Positions 9,267 to 19,025 are shown, counted from the stretch's first letter. The stretch: DNA of 64,000 nucleotides from Bacillus sp. HMF5848 (GCF_003944835.1 NZ_RWIV01000001.1:1155501-1219500); one strand, 5' to 3'. Numbers and translations are program-made. Notes: generated from the letters alone by a model not told the origin.

Positions 9267-11756
9267 TTGAAAAAAATACTATCTATTATTTTATCACTTG
9301 CTTTAGTTCTTTTATCTATGCCAGCAATTAGCTGGGCCGAGGATACATGGCGGCAAAATGAATTAAAGATAATTGATGTGATTGCCACAAAAAATAATAC
9401 GTATGCATTAAGTCAGGATGGCACGCTGTGGAGCTGGGGATCTAAGTACTATTTAGGCAATAATGATAATTCGGTAGATTATACAGTGCCAAACATTGCT
9501 ACAAATTTTTCGAAAAATATCATTGATATTGAAGCTGCTTATAATTTTACAGCAAACGGGACAGTTCTTTTTGCACTCGAAGAAGATTCAAAAGTAAAAG
9601 GAATGGGATTCAGCTATTCTTCCTTATTTCCTGGGCCGACATCAGCTAAAGAACCCGTTGACTTGAACCTCTCGGATATCTCACATGTTTCTATAGGAGA
9701 GGATCATGCACTAGCTTTAACGGTAACGGGCGATGTATATGGATGGGGCAGTAACAGTCGTGCCTCTTTTTCTACCAAATCTGAAACGAAAATAACAGAA
9801 CCAACGACCATAGACTTTGATGAAAAAATTGTAAAAGTCGCAGCAGGCTATGACTTTCAATCTGCAATGTCTGAAGATGGGGACGTGTATACGTGGGGGC
9901 GAGGAGAGCTCAAACAGCTTGGAAGAGAAGTAGAGTATGACAATGAACCAGCTCAGCTACAATTTCCGACTGCTGAAAAAATTATTGATATTGAGAATGG
10001 GTACCGAACTGGCTTTGCACTTACTAGCTCAGGAGAGGTGTACGGTTGGGGATTTAATGATAGTGGAATTTTAGGAGTCAATGCTCTGGGTGCTAAAGTG
10101 TTAACACCTGTGAAAATAGAGGGATTGACAAATATCGTAACACTATCTGCCTCTAAAAAACATGGACATGCCTTTTTACTAGCTCTCGATAATAAAGGCG
10201 ATGTATGGGGAATAGGAGGCAATGAAAATTCTATTCTAGGGGCAGGTATAGGTTTTAACGTCGACACGCCTGTTAAAATAGATTTCCAAGGTGAAAAAAT
10301 ACGTGCTGTTGATGCCGGGCACCAACATGCTGTAGCCTTAACAGAAAATGGACACGTTTATACGTGGGGCCTAGATTCTGTCGGTTCGTTAGGGTTAGGT
10401 GAAGAATGGAGTTTTTACACTACTCCTCAACGTGTTAAATTTCAGACAGAGCCATCTAATGAAAATGTAGAAATTGTAGGGCTGAAAATTCGAGATATAC
10501 AATTGCCAATTTACAAGGGGCAAACAAAATATTTACAACCCATTTTCACACCTATGTATGCTACAAATCAAAATATAGTCTGGGAATCTAGTGATCCTAA
10601 CATTATTGATATAAATGAATACGGCAAAATAACGGCGATATCAGCTGGAACTGCAGAAATTTCAGTTTCATCCGCTGGTGTGTCGGCCTCTATTATTGTT
10701 ACCGTTTTAGAAGATATTGTGTATGTACCTGTCGAAGGGATCGAATTTGATACAGACACACTTAAACTATCTGTTGATGACGATCCGTTTACACTAGTGC
10801 CCACTATATACCCTGACAATGCTACCAATCAGAGTGTGAATTGGAGTTCTAGCGATGAAGCTGTTGTGACAGTTGATAGGGATGGAACTGTTACGCCTCA
10901 TTCGGCTGGGACAGCTCAGATAATAGCGACAACAGAAGATGGCGAATACACCGCTACTGTATATGTAACAGTGACAAATGTCGAGCCACCAATTACGAGC
11001 GAACCACAGCTCGGAGACAAGATGGTCTGGCTAGATAAATCTTTGGACTTCCAAAACGTCATTGATTTTATAAGACCTATCATGAAAAAAGAAACCAATT
11101 TACACGTTCATCTTGAGCATGATGTTCAAATTAAAGAAGCGAAAGTAACAGTAATAATAAATGGCACGGTAGAAAAAGAGTTAATGTTACAGGATGAGGG
11201 TGACGGCATTTGGGGGACAAGTATATCTCCTCAAGACGATGAAACGGGTGTCTGGAGCATCATAGCTGTTCACATTGATGATGCACTAGGCAACACGTTT
11301 ACTCTTGATATGTCTGACGTGACCTACTCGAGTGACACAAGCTATGAATATGATGTAGACGACCCGGTGCAATTTCATTTTTATGTTTTGCCAGATAACT
11401 ACAACTTTTTCGGGGAAGAGTATGAATCATTCAAAGTGACAGAAACGAATAACATAGTAAAACTTAATTTCTCGAATGTACTTGATCCGGAATCTATTGA
11501 TTTAGATTCATTTGTATATATCATTGATGATTCTTTAAAAACAGCAGAAGCACCACTAAATACAAATATTGTACAGGATGGCTATACACTTGAACTAGTT
11601 GGCGACAAATCTATCACATTGACACTAGACCCAAGCAAATGGGAAGATCAATCGCGGCTTGTGTTAGTTGTCCATGATACGATAACAGATGTGGATGGCA
11701 ATCAACTTATTAATCCAAGTTATTTGGTGCTAGAAATAATGAACGAAGAGTCATGA
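9267..11756 (+). CDS. Secreted RCC1-repeat and bacterial Ig-like (Big_2) protein
   Basis: An 829-residue exported protein starting at TTG 9267, 8 nt after GGGGAGGG. A signal peptide (ending SWA) precedes six to seven RCC1-type beta-propeller repeats (about residues 35-385), recognisable from LWSWGS, VYGWGSN, VYTWGRGELKQLG, VYGWGFNDSGILG and VYTWGLDSVGSLGLG. Two Big_2 Ig-like domains follow (about 405-490 and 495-570; YATNQNIVWESSDP and NATNQSVNWSSSDEA). An unclassified C-terminal region has a segment also seen in the divergent FN3-like protein. It is co-transcribed with the SLH gene. A role in surface adhesion or matrix is plausible but unproven. Confidence 0.82.
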   Translation: MKKILSIILSLALVLLSMPAISWAEDTWRQNELKIIDVIATKNNTYALSQDGTLWSWGSKYYLGNNDNSVDYTVPNIATNFSKNIIDIEAAYNFTANGTVLFALEEDSKVKGMGFSYSSLFPGPTSAKEPVDLNLSDISHVSIGEDHALALTVTGDVYGWGSNSRASFSTKSETKITEPTTIDFDEKIVKVAAGYDFQSAMSEDGDVYTWGRGELKQLGREVEYDNEPAQLQFPTAEKIIDIENGYRTGFALTSSGEVYGWGFNDSGILGVNALGAKVLTPVKIEGLTNIVTLSASKKHGHAFLLALDNKGDVWGIGGNENSILGAGIGFNVDTPVKIDFQGEKIRAVDAGHQHAVALTENGHVYTWGLDSVGSLGLGEEWSFYTTPQRVKFQTEPSNENVEIVGLKIRDIQLPIYKGQTKYLQPIFTPMYATNQNIVWESSDPNIIDINEYGKITAISAGTAEISVSSAGVSASIIVTVLEDIVYVPVEGIEFDTDTLKLSVDDDPFTLVPTIYPDNATNQSVNWSSSDEAVVTVDRDGTVTPHSAGTAQIIATTEDGEYTATVYVTVTNVEPPITSEPQLGDKMVWLDKSLDFQNVIDFIRPIMKKETNLHVHLEHDVQIKEAKVTVIINGTVEKELMLQDEGDGIWGTSISPQDDETGVWSIIAVHIDDALGNTFTLDMSDVTYSSDTSYEYDVDDPVQFHFYVLPDNYNFFGEEYESFKVTETNNIVKLNFSNVLDPESIDLDSFVYIIDDSLKTAEAPLNTNIVQDGYTLELVGDKSITLTLDPSKWEDQSRLVLVVHDTITDVDGNQLINPSYLVLEIMNEES

Positions 11757-11766
11757 TGACGATGAC

Positions 11767-11799
11767 AGGCACACTCTGTTGCAGGGGTGTGCCTTTTTT
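11767..11799 (+). terminator. Rho-independent terminator after the RCC1-like gene
   Basis: AGGCACAC pairs with GTGTGCCT across a 12-nt loop and is followed by TTTTT, 11 bp after the stop codon. Confidence 0.85.
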
Positions 11800-11925
11800 G
11801 ATGGACGGTCTAGCGTGGGCTCATCGTTAATAATGTACTGGGCTTTTCCGATCTTTTAAAAAGGAAAAATAAATGATGATGTTGAATAGTATGATGATAA
11901 AGATTAGATTACTAGGGGGATGTTC

Positions 11926-12825
11926 ATGAAGCTACTGACAGGTCAATACAAAGAACGAGTATTTTGTGGGTGTGTGTACAATGATAGCTATGTTGTAGAT
12001 TTAGAGTTAGCTGAAAAAGCTATTTTAAAAACAGAAACAATAGAGTTAGATATGGTATCGAACATCGAGAAGGGGAATAGTTTTCTCGAAAAAGTAGCAA
12101 GAATTATTGAAGAAATTCAAGGTGCAAATGAAGTTTATATGCTACCAATTGAAGATGTGCAGCTTCTAGCTCCCATCACGAGACCACGAAAAAATATTTT
12201 TTGTGTGGGGAAAAACTATCGTGACCACGCTATTGAGATGGGCAGCGCAGCTGATATACCTAAGCATGTTATGTTATTCTCAAAGGCTCCTACTACGGTT
12301 ATTGGTCCGAATGAAACAGTGCTCCACCACAACGGTGTAACAAGTCAGCTAGATTACGAAGGAGAGCTCGCTGTTATTATTGGAAAAAAAGGGGTAGGAA
12401 TTTCTGAAGAGGATGCAATGGATTATGTGTTTGGATATACTGTCTTAAATGATATTACGGCTCGAGATTTACAAGACCGTCATAAACAATTTTTATTAGG
12501 AAAAAGCTTGGACACATCTTGTCCGATGGGTCCATGGATTGTTACAAAGAAAGAGATTCCAGATCCTCACCATTTGCAACTTCAAACAAAAGTAAATGGA
12601 GAGCTACGCCAAAACGGCCATACATCACAATTTATTTTTAATATCCCTCATATTATATCTGTCATTTCGCGAGGGATGACACTTGAACCGGGGGACATCA
12701 TTGCAACAGGCACGCCAGCGGGTGTCGGGAAAGGATTTAAACCACCTCGCTTCTTACAACCAGGTGATGTAATGGAGATTACTATTGAAGGAATAGGGTC
12801 CCTTATTAATAAAATTCAGAACTGA
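11926..12825 (+). CDS. yisK: FAA-hydrolase family protein, YisK-like
   Basis: A 299-residue member of the fumarylacetoacetate hydrolase fold. It shows the metal-binding and catalytic signature: NYRDHAIEMG, LDYEGELAVIIGK (acidic Mg/Mn ligands), NDITARDLQDRHKQF, LGKSLDTSCPMGPW and GDIIATGTPAGVG. Known activities in the family include oxaloacetate decarboxylase and 2-hydroxyhepta-2,4-dienedioate isomerase-type reactions. The yisK assignment rests on length and on the order yisK, yisL, yisN-like, asnO found here and in B. subtilis. The ATG at 11920 touches the AGGGGG site, so 11926 is used. Confidence 0.85.
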   Translation: MKLLTGQYKERVFCGCVYNDSYVVDLELAEKAILKTETIELDMVSNIEKGNSFLEKVARIIEEIQGANEVYMLPIEDVQLLAPITRPRKNIFCVGKNYRDHAIEMGSAADIPKHVMLFSKAPTTVIGPNETVLHHNGVTSQLDYEGELAVIIGKKGVGISEEDAMDYVFGYTVLNDITARDLQDRHKQFLLGKSLDTSCPMGPWIVTKKEIPDPHHLQLQTKVNGELRQNGHTSQFIFNIPHIISVISRGMTLEPGDIIATGTPAGVGKGFKPPRFLQPGDVMEITIEGIGSLINKIQN

Positions 12826-12888
12826 TAATGATATTCAGCTAGACGTATTCTATTTAAATATATTACAATGAAGTATAAAGTCTTGTTG

Positions 12889-12913
12889 TAGGTGCCTTTA
12901 TAAGAGGCACCTA
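12889..12913 (+). terminator. Hairpin after yisK
   Basis: TAGGTGCCT and AGGCACCTA form a perfect 9-bp stem with a 7-nt loop between yisK and the HD-GYP gene. There is no strong T-run, so termination is likely only partial. Confidence 0.5.
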
Positions 12914-12943
12914 TTGCTATGTTGTGCTAAAGGGGATGAGCAT

Positions 12944-14044
12944 ATGAGACTTGTATCTATTTATAATTGTGAAGTAGGTTTAGAGCTAGCCAAACCGATT
13001 TATGATGAAAATGCCAGGATACTTCTCAATAGTGGTACAGTACTGAACGAAGCTTTCATTAATAGATTAAAAAGCAAGAAGATTAGTCATATATACATAA
13101 AGTCAGAGGTCACTGAAAATCTTGAAGTAGAGGATAACATATCGCAAGAGCTAAGGTTAAAAACAACATCAACCCTCACCAATGTGTTTGACCTTATTGC
13201 AAAAGGCAAAAGTGGGAATAGTCATGCGTTAGCCCGAGTCAAGGGTGTCCATCAAGTTAAAAATTCCGTGCAAGAAATTCTTCAGGAATTAAGAGCCTCT
13301 AAAAATCTATTAAATCTTTTATCTCATTTACAAGTTAATCAAGACTCATTGTTTGAGCATGCGTTACATACATGTCTTTACTCGTTATCAATAGGCAAAT
13401 ATATGGGGATAAACGAAAAAGAACTAAACTTGTTAGGACTCGGTGCTTTATTTCATGATATCGGTAAGCTAGAGTTACCACATAAATTATTAATAAAAGA
13501 AAAGTTAAATGCTGAAGAAAAAGAGTTACTTCAAAAGCACACTGAATATGGCTTTGAAATGCTGCGAAAGGTGCATGACTTACATCTTGTGATATCACAT
13601 TGTGCATACCAGCATCATGAAAATGTGGATGGGACAGGCTACCCACGTGGATTGAAAAATGAAGACATTCATTTGCACGCGAGAATAGTAGCGGTTGCGA
13701 ACCAGTTTGATAAGCTTATTCGTCAAAAAGGTATGCTACCACATGAAGCGATGGAAATATTATGGGGCTACTGCTATACAAAATACGATCGACAGGTTAT
13801 TGAAGCATTTAGGCAGTCTGTTGCCATCTATCCAATCGGCGTAACCGTCCTATTAAATACAGGTGAGATGGGTGTCGTCGTTGGCTATAATAAGCTAGCG
13901 CCGCAGCGTCCAAATGTGCGCGTGTTTCTTGACGCAAACGGCAAAAAGGTAACAAATTTTTATGACATTGATTTAATGAAGGAATTAAGTGTCATGATTG
14001 TAAAATGTGATGCGATTATTGAACGAGCTTCTTCTACAAATTAA
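12944..14044 (+). CDS. HD-GYP domain protein, probable c-di-GMP phosphodiesterase
   Basis: A 366-residue protein. The N-terminal region of about 100 residues has the short motif LAKPIYDENARILLNSGT common in Bacillus HD-GYP proteins. The HD-GYP domain follows, with HDIGKLELP (about residues 171-179), the downstream metal-binding HHENVDG, and GTGYPRGL (about residue 230), which carries the GYP signature. The key residues are all present, so hydrolysis of cyclic di-GMP is likely. An upstream TTG at 12914 would lack a ribosome-binding site; ATG 12944 follows AGGGGATGAG. An EAL-domain protein lies 2 kb downstream. Confidence 0.87.
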   Translation: MRLVSIYNCEVGLELAKPIYDENARILLNSGTVLNEAFINRLKSKKISHIYIKSEVTENLEVEDNISQELRLKTTSTLTNVFDLIAKGKSGNSHALARVKGVHQVKNSVQEILQELRASKNLLNLLSHLQVNQDSLFEHALHTCLYSLSIGKYMGINEKELNLLGLGALFHDIGKLELPHKLLIKEKLNAEEKELLQKHTEYGFEMLRKVHDLHLVISHCAYQHHENVDGTGYPRGLKNEDIHLHARIVAVANQFDKLIRQKGMLPHEAMEILWGYCYTKYDRQVIEAFRQSVAIYPIGVTVLLNTGEMGVVVGYNKLAPQRPNVRVFLDANGKKVTNFYDIDLMKELSVMIVKCDAIIERASSTN

Positions 14045-14050
14045 ATAAGA

Positions 14051-14084
14051 AAAGTCGCTAGCGAGAAAACGCTAGCGACTTTTT
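14051..14084. terminator. Bidirectional terminator between the HD-GYP gene and rocD
   Basis: A perfect 13-bp stem (AAAGTCGCTAGCG / CGCTAGCGACTTT) with a 6-nt loop lies between two convergent genes. It has T-runs on the plus side and A/T-rich bases on both sides. Confidence 0.9.
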
Positions 14085-14095
14085 GTACATATAAA

Positions 14096-15283
14096 CTAAA
14101 GTACTTCTTTTATTTTGTCAATCGCCCAATCTAAGTCTTCTTTAGAAATAATTAATGGAGGTGCAAAGCGAATCACATTTTCATGTGTTTCTTTACATAG
14201 CAATCCTTTTTCTTTAAGCTGCTCGCAATACGAACGTGCAGGCTCTGTAAGCTCTACTCCAATAAATAAACCTTTTCCTCTTACTTCTTTAATAATTGGA
14301 TTCTTTATTTCACGAAGCTTTTCTTGGAAGTAATTGCCTAGCTCTAAAGAACGCTCAGCAAGCTTTTCATCAATTAATACATCAAGTGCCGCGATGGATA
14401 CAGCACATGCAAGCGGGTTTCCGCCAAATGTTGAGCCATGTGAACCTGGATTAAACACACCTAGAACATCTTTGTTAGCTGCTACACATGAGATTGGAAA
14501 TACACCGCCACCAAGCGCTTTTCCTAAAATAAACATATCAGGCTCAACTTGTTCCCAGTCACAAGCAAACATTTTTCCAGAACGACCAAGACCTGCTTGA
14601 ATTTCATCAGCAACATACAAAACATTGTTTTCTTTACAGATGTCATAAGCTTCTTTCAAAAAGCCTTCGCGAGGGATGTTAATACCAGCCTCACCTTGGA
14701 TCGGTTCGAAGATGAAAGCAGCTGTGTTAGCTGTAATAGCATTACGTAGAGCATCTGTATCTCCATAAGAAATTACCTTAATACCAGGTAGCATCGGTCC
14801 GAACCCACGCTTATATTCCGGATTCGATGACATAGAAACGGCTGTCATAGTACGACCGTGGAAGTTTTCTTCGCAAACAATGATTTCTGCTTGCTCAGCA
14901 GGAACACCTTTCACATCGTATGCCCAACGACGTACAGCCTTTACAGCTGTTTCAACAGCTTCAGCGCCTGTATTCATAGGAAGAACCATATCTTTTTTCG
15001 TAATTTGTGCTACTTTTTCATACCATGGACCAAGTTGGTCGTTATGAAACGCCCGTGATGTTAACGTAATTTTATCTGCTTGATCCTTAAGGGCCTGAAT
15101 GATTTTCGGATGACGATGTCCTTGGTTAACGGCAGAATACGCACTTAACATGTCAATATAACGGGTCCCTTCAGGGTCCTCTACCCATACACCTTCAGCC
15201 TGTGAAATAACAATAGGGAGTGGATGGTAGTTATGGGCGCCAAATTTTTCGGTTTGCTGAATAATGTCTGTTGTTTTAGTCAA
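14096..15283 (-). CDS. rocD: Ornithine aminotransferase RocD
   Basis: A 395-residue class III PLP-dependent aminotransferase that converts ornithine and 2-oxoglutarate to glutamate semialdehyde and glutamate in arginine/ornithine catabolism. Family marks include [20 protein letters not shown], the PLP-phosphate contact [30 protein letters not shown] and the Schiff-base lysine in LGKALGGG. The open frame extends five codons upstream, but those codons contain the GGAGGGG site, so the start is a TTG at 15283. The gene stands alone between hairpins. A cre-like site upstream suggests CcpA control. Confidence 0.93.
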   Translation of the reverse strand: MTKTTDIIQQTEKFGAHNYHPLPIVISQAEGVWVEDPEGTRYIDMLSAYSAVNQGHRHPKIIQALKDQADKITLTSRAFHNDQLGPWYEKVAQITKKDMVLPMNTGAEAVETAVKAVRRWAYDVKGVPAEQAEIIVCEENFHGRTMTAVSMSSNPEYKRGFGPMLPGIKVISYGDTDALRNAITANTAAFIFEPIQGEAGINIPREGFLKEAYDICKENNVLYVADEIQAGLGRSGKMFACDWEQVEPDMFILGKALGGGVFPISCVAANKDVLGVFNPGSHGSTFGGNPLACAVSIAALDVLIDEKLAERSLELGNYFQEKLREIKNPIIKEVRGKGLFIGVELTEPARSYCEQLKEKGLLCKETHENVIRFAPPLIISKEDLDWAIDKIKEVL

Positions 15284-15356
15284 ACAGATCCCCTCCAATT
15301 AGATGAATTCCTTCTCTCTTTACAATAGCTTACAGAGCCAATAACATCAATAAAAA

Positions 15357-15370
15357 TTAAAGCGTTTGCA
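15357..15370 (-). promoter_or_regulatory. Candidate cre (CcpA) site upstream of rocD
   Basis: On the minus strand the sequence TGCAAACGCTTTAA closely matches the catabolite-responsive element consensus (TGNAANCGNWNNCW). It lies about 75 bp upstream of the rocD start. Carbon-catabolite control of arginine catabolism is known in Bacillus. This particular site is a pattern match only. Confidence 0.4.
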
Positions 15371-15470
15371 GCAACTTATGAAACTCTTTAATGAGAATGA
15401 AAATATTTCTTGTTTAGGACAAAACATGATATTATTGTTTTGATAATATTTATTACTAGGAGGAGAAACA

Positions 15471-15821
15471 GTGACACATACTCATATTACAGCATGGGTT
15501 CTTGCACTCATCTTATTACTTGTCGCAGTGCCGGCACTTAAGCGTGGTCAAAAACCAAAGGCTATCCTAATAGCTTTGCGTGTTATGTACTTAGTCATTA
15601 TTGTAACAGGTGTTCTGTTATATATGGCAGTCTATGAAATTCCACCATTGTATCACTTTAAAGCGCTTGTTGGGATTTGGGTTATTGGTGCAGCTGAGAT
15701 GTTAATTGCACGCCTTAGAAAAGGCAAAGATACAAAGATTGCATGGATTCATTTGATTGTTGTTTTTGTGGTTGTATTATATTTAGGCTTCAGCCTACCA
15801 CTTGGTTTCAACTGGTTCTAA
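15471..15821 (+). CDS. yisL: YisL-like membrane protein (UPF0344/DUF1516)
   Basis: A 116-residue integral membrane protein with four predicted helices. It starts MTHTHITAWVLALILL and ends LPLGFNWF, like B. subtilis YisL. The start is a GTG after AGGAGGAG. Its function is unknown in the family. It lies between yisK and asnO, as in B. subtilis, although HD-GYP and rocD genes are inserted here. Confidence 0.85.
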   Translation: MTHTHITAWVLALILLLVAVPALKRGQKPKAILIALRVMYLVIIVTGVLLYMAVYEIPPLYHFKALVGIWVIGAAEMLIARLRKGKDTKIAWIHLIVVFVVVLYLGFSLPLGFNWF

Positions 15822-15829
15822 GTGCGCAC

Positions 15830-15857
15830 GCTACCAACTTATTTGGTAGCTTTTTTT
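15830..15857 (+). terminator. Terminator after yisL
   Basis: GCTACCAA and TTGGTAGC form a perfect 8-bp stem with a 5-nt loop, followed by seven T residues. Confidence 0.9.
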
Positions 15858-15988
15858 CGTTTACAATGTAGAGGGAAAGATTTATGCAAACGGGGACGTA
15901 CATTAGACAAGGAGAGGGGCATCTGCTTTGATTGAAGTTGTTACAATTTGAACCATCTACCCGCTTTTTCAACATACTCAGTAATTTT

Positions 15989-16170
15989 TTTACAACGAGT
16001 CTAACACGACAACACCAATTTATATCTCAAAACAAATTACAACGAACCCCCCATCTATATCTTCAGCACGAATTACAACGAAAAGACCAATCTATATATT
16101 CAAAACTAATTACAGCGAAAGCACCAGTTTATATCATCAAAACGAAATACACGAAATCACTTCCATATAA
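15989..16170. repeat. Degenerate tandem repeat of about 37 bp between yisL and the EAL gene
   Basis: Four to five imperfect units contain ATTACAACGAA, then a short variable piece, then CCAATCTATATCTTCA. The spacing is about 36-38 bp. The sequence is unrelated to the other arrays. An 82-codon open frame runs through it but has no ribosome-binding site and low-complexity content, so it is not called as a gene. Confidence 0.75.
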
Positions 16171-16276
16171 AAGGAAATAAACGTAACATTTTGTTAAAAA
16201 CCTTTTTTACAGTATTAAATGTGATATTGTTATAGAAGGGATTTCAATATGTTTTTATAAAAAAGCGGTGGTAAGA

Positions 16277-18229
16277 ATGATGTGGACGAAAACAATAATT
16301 TACTCATCTCAAGACGCGTTACGTGAGTTTCTACAAAATCACCAGCAGATTTTTAAAAAGAGCTCAAGTACATTTGTGCAAGTATATACACCATCTAAGA
16401 AATATCACCAAGGTTCGATTATACGCGATTATATAATGACTCAATTGCCACAAGCAGTTGTTAACGAATTTGAACTAGAAGACTGGAAGAATAGTATTCA
16501 CATAGCTTTTTCAGTGTTTGACGAAACTGCTTCCTATATGAAACTAGAAGATCAAGATGACATTTCAGAGCAAATGTTTAAGTCTTTATTTGAGCATAAC
16601 AAGGATGCTGTGCTTTCACTTGATGTGAAAGGAACAATTACAAGTGTTAACAAATCTGTAGAGGACTTAATCAACATGAGTGCGGATGAGATCATTGGTA
16701 AGTCTATCCTTGATTTTATCCCTAAAAAAGAGAAAAAGCGCGTGACAAATCACTTTTTAAGAACGCTAGCTGGAAAAGAACAGTCTTACGAAATTGATCT
16801 CGAGTTAAAGAAAGATACATATTTATATTTAGAAGTGAAGTATGTACCAATTTTAGTAAACTCAAATAAAATTGGTGTGTTTGCAATAGTACGAAATGTG
16901 ACGGAACAAACCCTTAATAAAAAGAAAATTACACAATTAGCTTATTATGATAGAGAAACGCAGCTGCCGAATAGAACGTGTTTTGAAGAAGAAATTAGTA
17001 AACGTATTAAGCAAAAAGATCACTTTTCTGTCATGTTTGTTGATATGGACCGTTTTAAGCTTATTAATGATAGTTTAGGACATAGTGTCGGCGATCAACT
17101 GTTAAAAATACTCGCAACACGTATGCAAGGTGTACTGCCTAAGTATAGTAAGCTTGGGAGATTTGGTGGCGACAAATTTATTGTTTTATTAGCTGGTAAA
17201 AATGTTGCGTCGAAGCAGCGAGAAGAAAACATAACGATCGTTTGTAACGCTATTTTGGAAAAAATTGCAGAGCCTCTTATTTTTCAAGAGGATGAATTTT
17301 TCATAACAGCTAGTATAGGCGTAAGTGTGTTTCCTGCAGATGGAGAAGATGTGCGCCGTCTTTTTAGAAACGCAGAGGTAGCTATGAATCGAGCAAAAGC
17401 TAATGGTGGAAATCGCTTTGAATTTTTTGCAGATGAGATGAGTAAGCAGGCGAAGCAACGATTAGAGTTGGAAAAATATTTACGCCGAGCTCTATCATAT
17501 AATGAATTATTTCTTGTATATCAGCCGCTTGTCGACATGCAAACGGGAAAAGTTATCGCGAATGAAGCTCTTGTTCGTTGGCAGCACCCTAAACTTGGTG
17601 TTGTGCCGCCTAGTGATTTTATTCCGTTAGCGGAGGAAACAGGTATTATTCAAGAAATAGGTCGCTGGGTGCTCGAGAAAGCGTGCCTTACAACGAAACG
17701 ATGGCAGGAACAAGGGTATGCCGATCTTGTCATTTCAGTAAATGTATCAGCGTTTCAATTTCAAAACGCTAATTTTCCATCAGAAGTAAAAGAAGTGTTA
17801 CAAACTACAAAGTTAGCACCGGAGTATTTAATTTTAGAGTTAACTGAAAGTACGATGATGAGTAACCTTGACCAGAGTGTAAAGGTAATGATGGAGCTGA
17901 AAAAAATAGGAGTACGTGTGTCGGTAGATGATTTTGGGACAGGGTATTCATCACTAAGTTATTTGCCACACTTACCTATTAGCAAGCTTAAAATTGATAA
18001 ATCATTTGTGCAGAACTTACAAACGAATCCTGCTAATTTAGCAATCGTTCAAGCAATTATCACGATGGGTGAGGGCTTGGCTTTAAAGGTAGTGGCAGAA
18101 GGTGTAGAAACTTCGGAGCAAATGCAACAGCTTAAAAGCCTACACTGTCATTATGCACAAGGCTTTCATATTCAGAAGCCATTGAAAGAACATGAAGCTG
18201 TTCAATTTTTTCATGTAATAGTGCCGTAA
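16277..18229 (+). CDS. PAS-GGDEF-EAL protein with a degenerate GGDEF site
   Basis: A cyclic-di-GMP turnover protein of about 650 residues. An N-terminal region of about 95 residues is unclassified. A PAS domain follows (about 100-220; MFKSLFEHNKDAVLSLD), then a GGDEF domain (about 230-390) and an EAL domain (about 400-645). The GGDEF active-site loop reads GRFGGDKF: the catalytic Glu is Lys, so cyclase activity is unlikely. The EAL motifs NEALVRW, ISVNVSAFQ, LELTEST, VDDFGTGYSS and VVAEGVET are intact, so phosphodiesterase activity is expected. The start is ATG 16277 or 16280. The gene stands alone between a repeat array and a terminator. Confidence 0.9.
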   Translation: MMWTKTIIYSSQDALREFLQNHQQIFKKSSSTFVQVYTPSKKYHQGSIIRDYIMTQLPQAVVNEFELEDWKNSIHIAFSVFDETASYMKLEDQDDISEQMFKSLFEHNKDAVLSLDVKGTITSVNKSVEDLINMSADEIIGKSILDFIPKKEKKRVTNHFLRTLAGKEQSYEIDLELKKDTYLYLEVKYVPILVNSNKIGVFAIVRNVTEQTLNKKKITQLAYYDRETQLPNRTCFEEEISKRIKQKDHFSVMFVDMDRFKLINDSLGHSVGDQLLKILATRMQGVLPKYSKLGRFGGDKFIVLLAGKNVASKQREENITIVCNAILEKIAEPLIFQEDEFFITASIGVSVFPADGEDVRRLFRNAEVAMNRAKANGGNRFEFFADEMSKQAKQRLELEKYLRRALSYNELFLVYQPLVDMQTGKVIANEALVRWQHPKLGVVPPSDFIPLAEETGIIQEIGRWVLEKACLTTKRWQEQGYADLVISVNVSAFQFQNANFPSEVKEVLQTTKLAPEYLILELTESTMMSNLDQSVKVMMELKKIGVRVSVDDFGTGYSSLSYLPHLPISKLKIDKSFVQNLQTNPANLAIVQAIITMGEGLALKVVAEGVETSEQMQQLKSLHCHYAQGFHIQKPLKEHEAVQFFHVIVP

Positions 18230-18237
18230 AAAAACAT

Positions 18238-18270
18238 TTCAGGATGAGCTATATGTAAGCTCATCCTGAA
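18238..18270. terminator. Bidirectional terminator overlapping the 3' end of the yisN-like gene
   Basis: A 13-bp perfect stem (TTCAGGATGAGCT / AGCTCATCCTGAA) with a 7-nt loop lies between convergent genes. The stop codon of the minus-strand gene falls inside the right arm. Confidence 0.85.
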
Positions 18271-18851
18271 TCTTCAATACCGTCATCGTTCCAGTTGTAA
18301 ATGGTTCTTAGCATACGATGACCATGACTTTCAGTAAATTCAAATCGTATAATGGGAGGGGATTCATTAAAATTATAATGATGGTGCATGGAGCAAATCG
18401 ATTCCTCATTATCAAATATTAAAAAATTAACTCCACGTCCGGTTTTGGGCGTTTGGCTATACAGAAGCTGATTATGACAGTATATACAATCATACATTGA
18501 ATAGCCGAGTTGATTTAAAGAAGAGATGAATTGATAAAAAGTCGAATCATCTAACTGCTCAAGCCAGCAATCATAGCTATGTAGCAGTGCTTTTTGAATA
18601 CGTACCATATCTCCATTTTGTAAACGATAAATCGACTTAGCTAAAATGACTCTTCCTTTTTCCTTTAACTCCCCTTTTAACCACCCATTTTTTAATACTT
18701 CAATATGAACATGGGCGATATCCTCCAAAAGAAATGCCTCATCTGTTTCTTCATCAAAAAAAATCCACTCATCATTAATAAACTCTACTGTCCCTGTCGT
18801 ATAGGCGCGAGGTTGCTCCTGGCGCATGCTTGATCTATGCTGTGAATTCAT
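18261..18851 (-). CDS. DUF2777-type protein, YisN-like
   Basis: A 196-residue cytoplasmic protein with no catalytic domain that I recognise. It has the features of the Bacillus DUF2777 family: an N-terminal QEQPRAYTTGTVEFI strand, a SMYDCIYCHNQLLY motif with a Cys pair (CxxC), and GVNFLIFDNEESICSMHHH. The CxxC and His-rich segment could bind metal. It lies immediately upstream of asnO on the opposite strand, the position of yisN in B. subtilis. The start follows GAGGTGACC. Confidence 0.7.
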   Translation of the reverse strand: MNSQHRSSMRQEQPRAYTTGTVEFINDEWIFFDEETDEAFLLEDIAHVHIEVLKNGWLKGELKEKGRVILAKSIYRLQNGDMVRIQKALLHSYDCWLEQLDDSTFYQFISSLNQLGYSMYDCIYCHNQLLYSQTPKTGRGVNFLIFDNEESICSMHHHYNFNESPPIIRFEFTESHGHRMLRTIYNWNDDGIEDSG

Positions 18852-19025
18852 TGGTGGTCACCTCAAATATTATATGTTTTGATCTTGCGATGCGATGTGT
18901 AGGACTTATTCTCTTTTTTACCAAAAACAACATGTTTCATTCATGTTATATTTTCGTTCATGGGAAAAGCTTAGTTTGCATAGTTATATATATATGTTTT
19001 CGAATGCAAAGGAGAGTTGATATAT

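Noticed and set aside
15932-16180. 82-codon open frame upstream of the EAL gene
   Set aside because: It runs through the tandem array, with no ribosome-binding site and no protein-like pattern.
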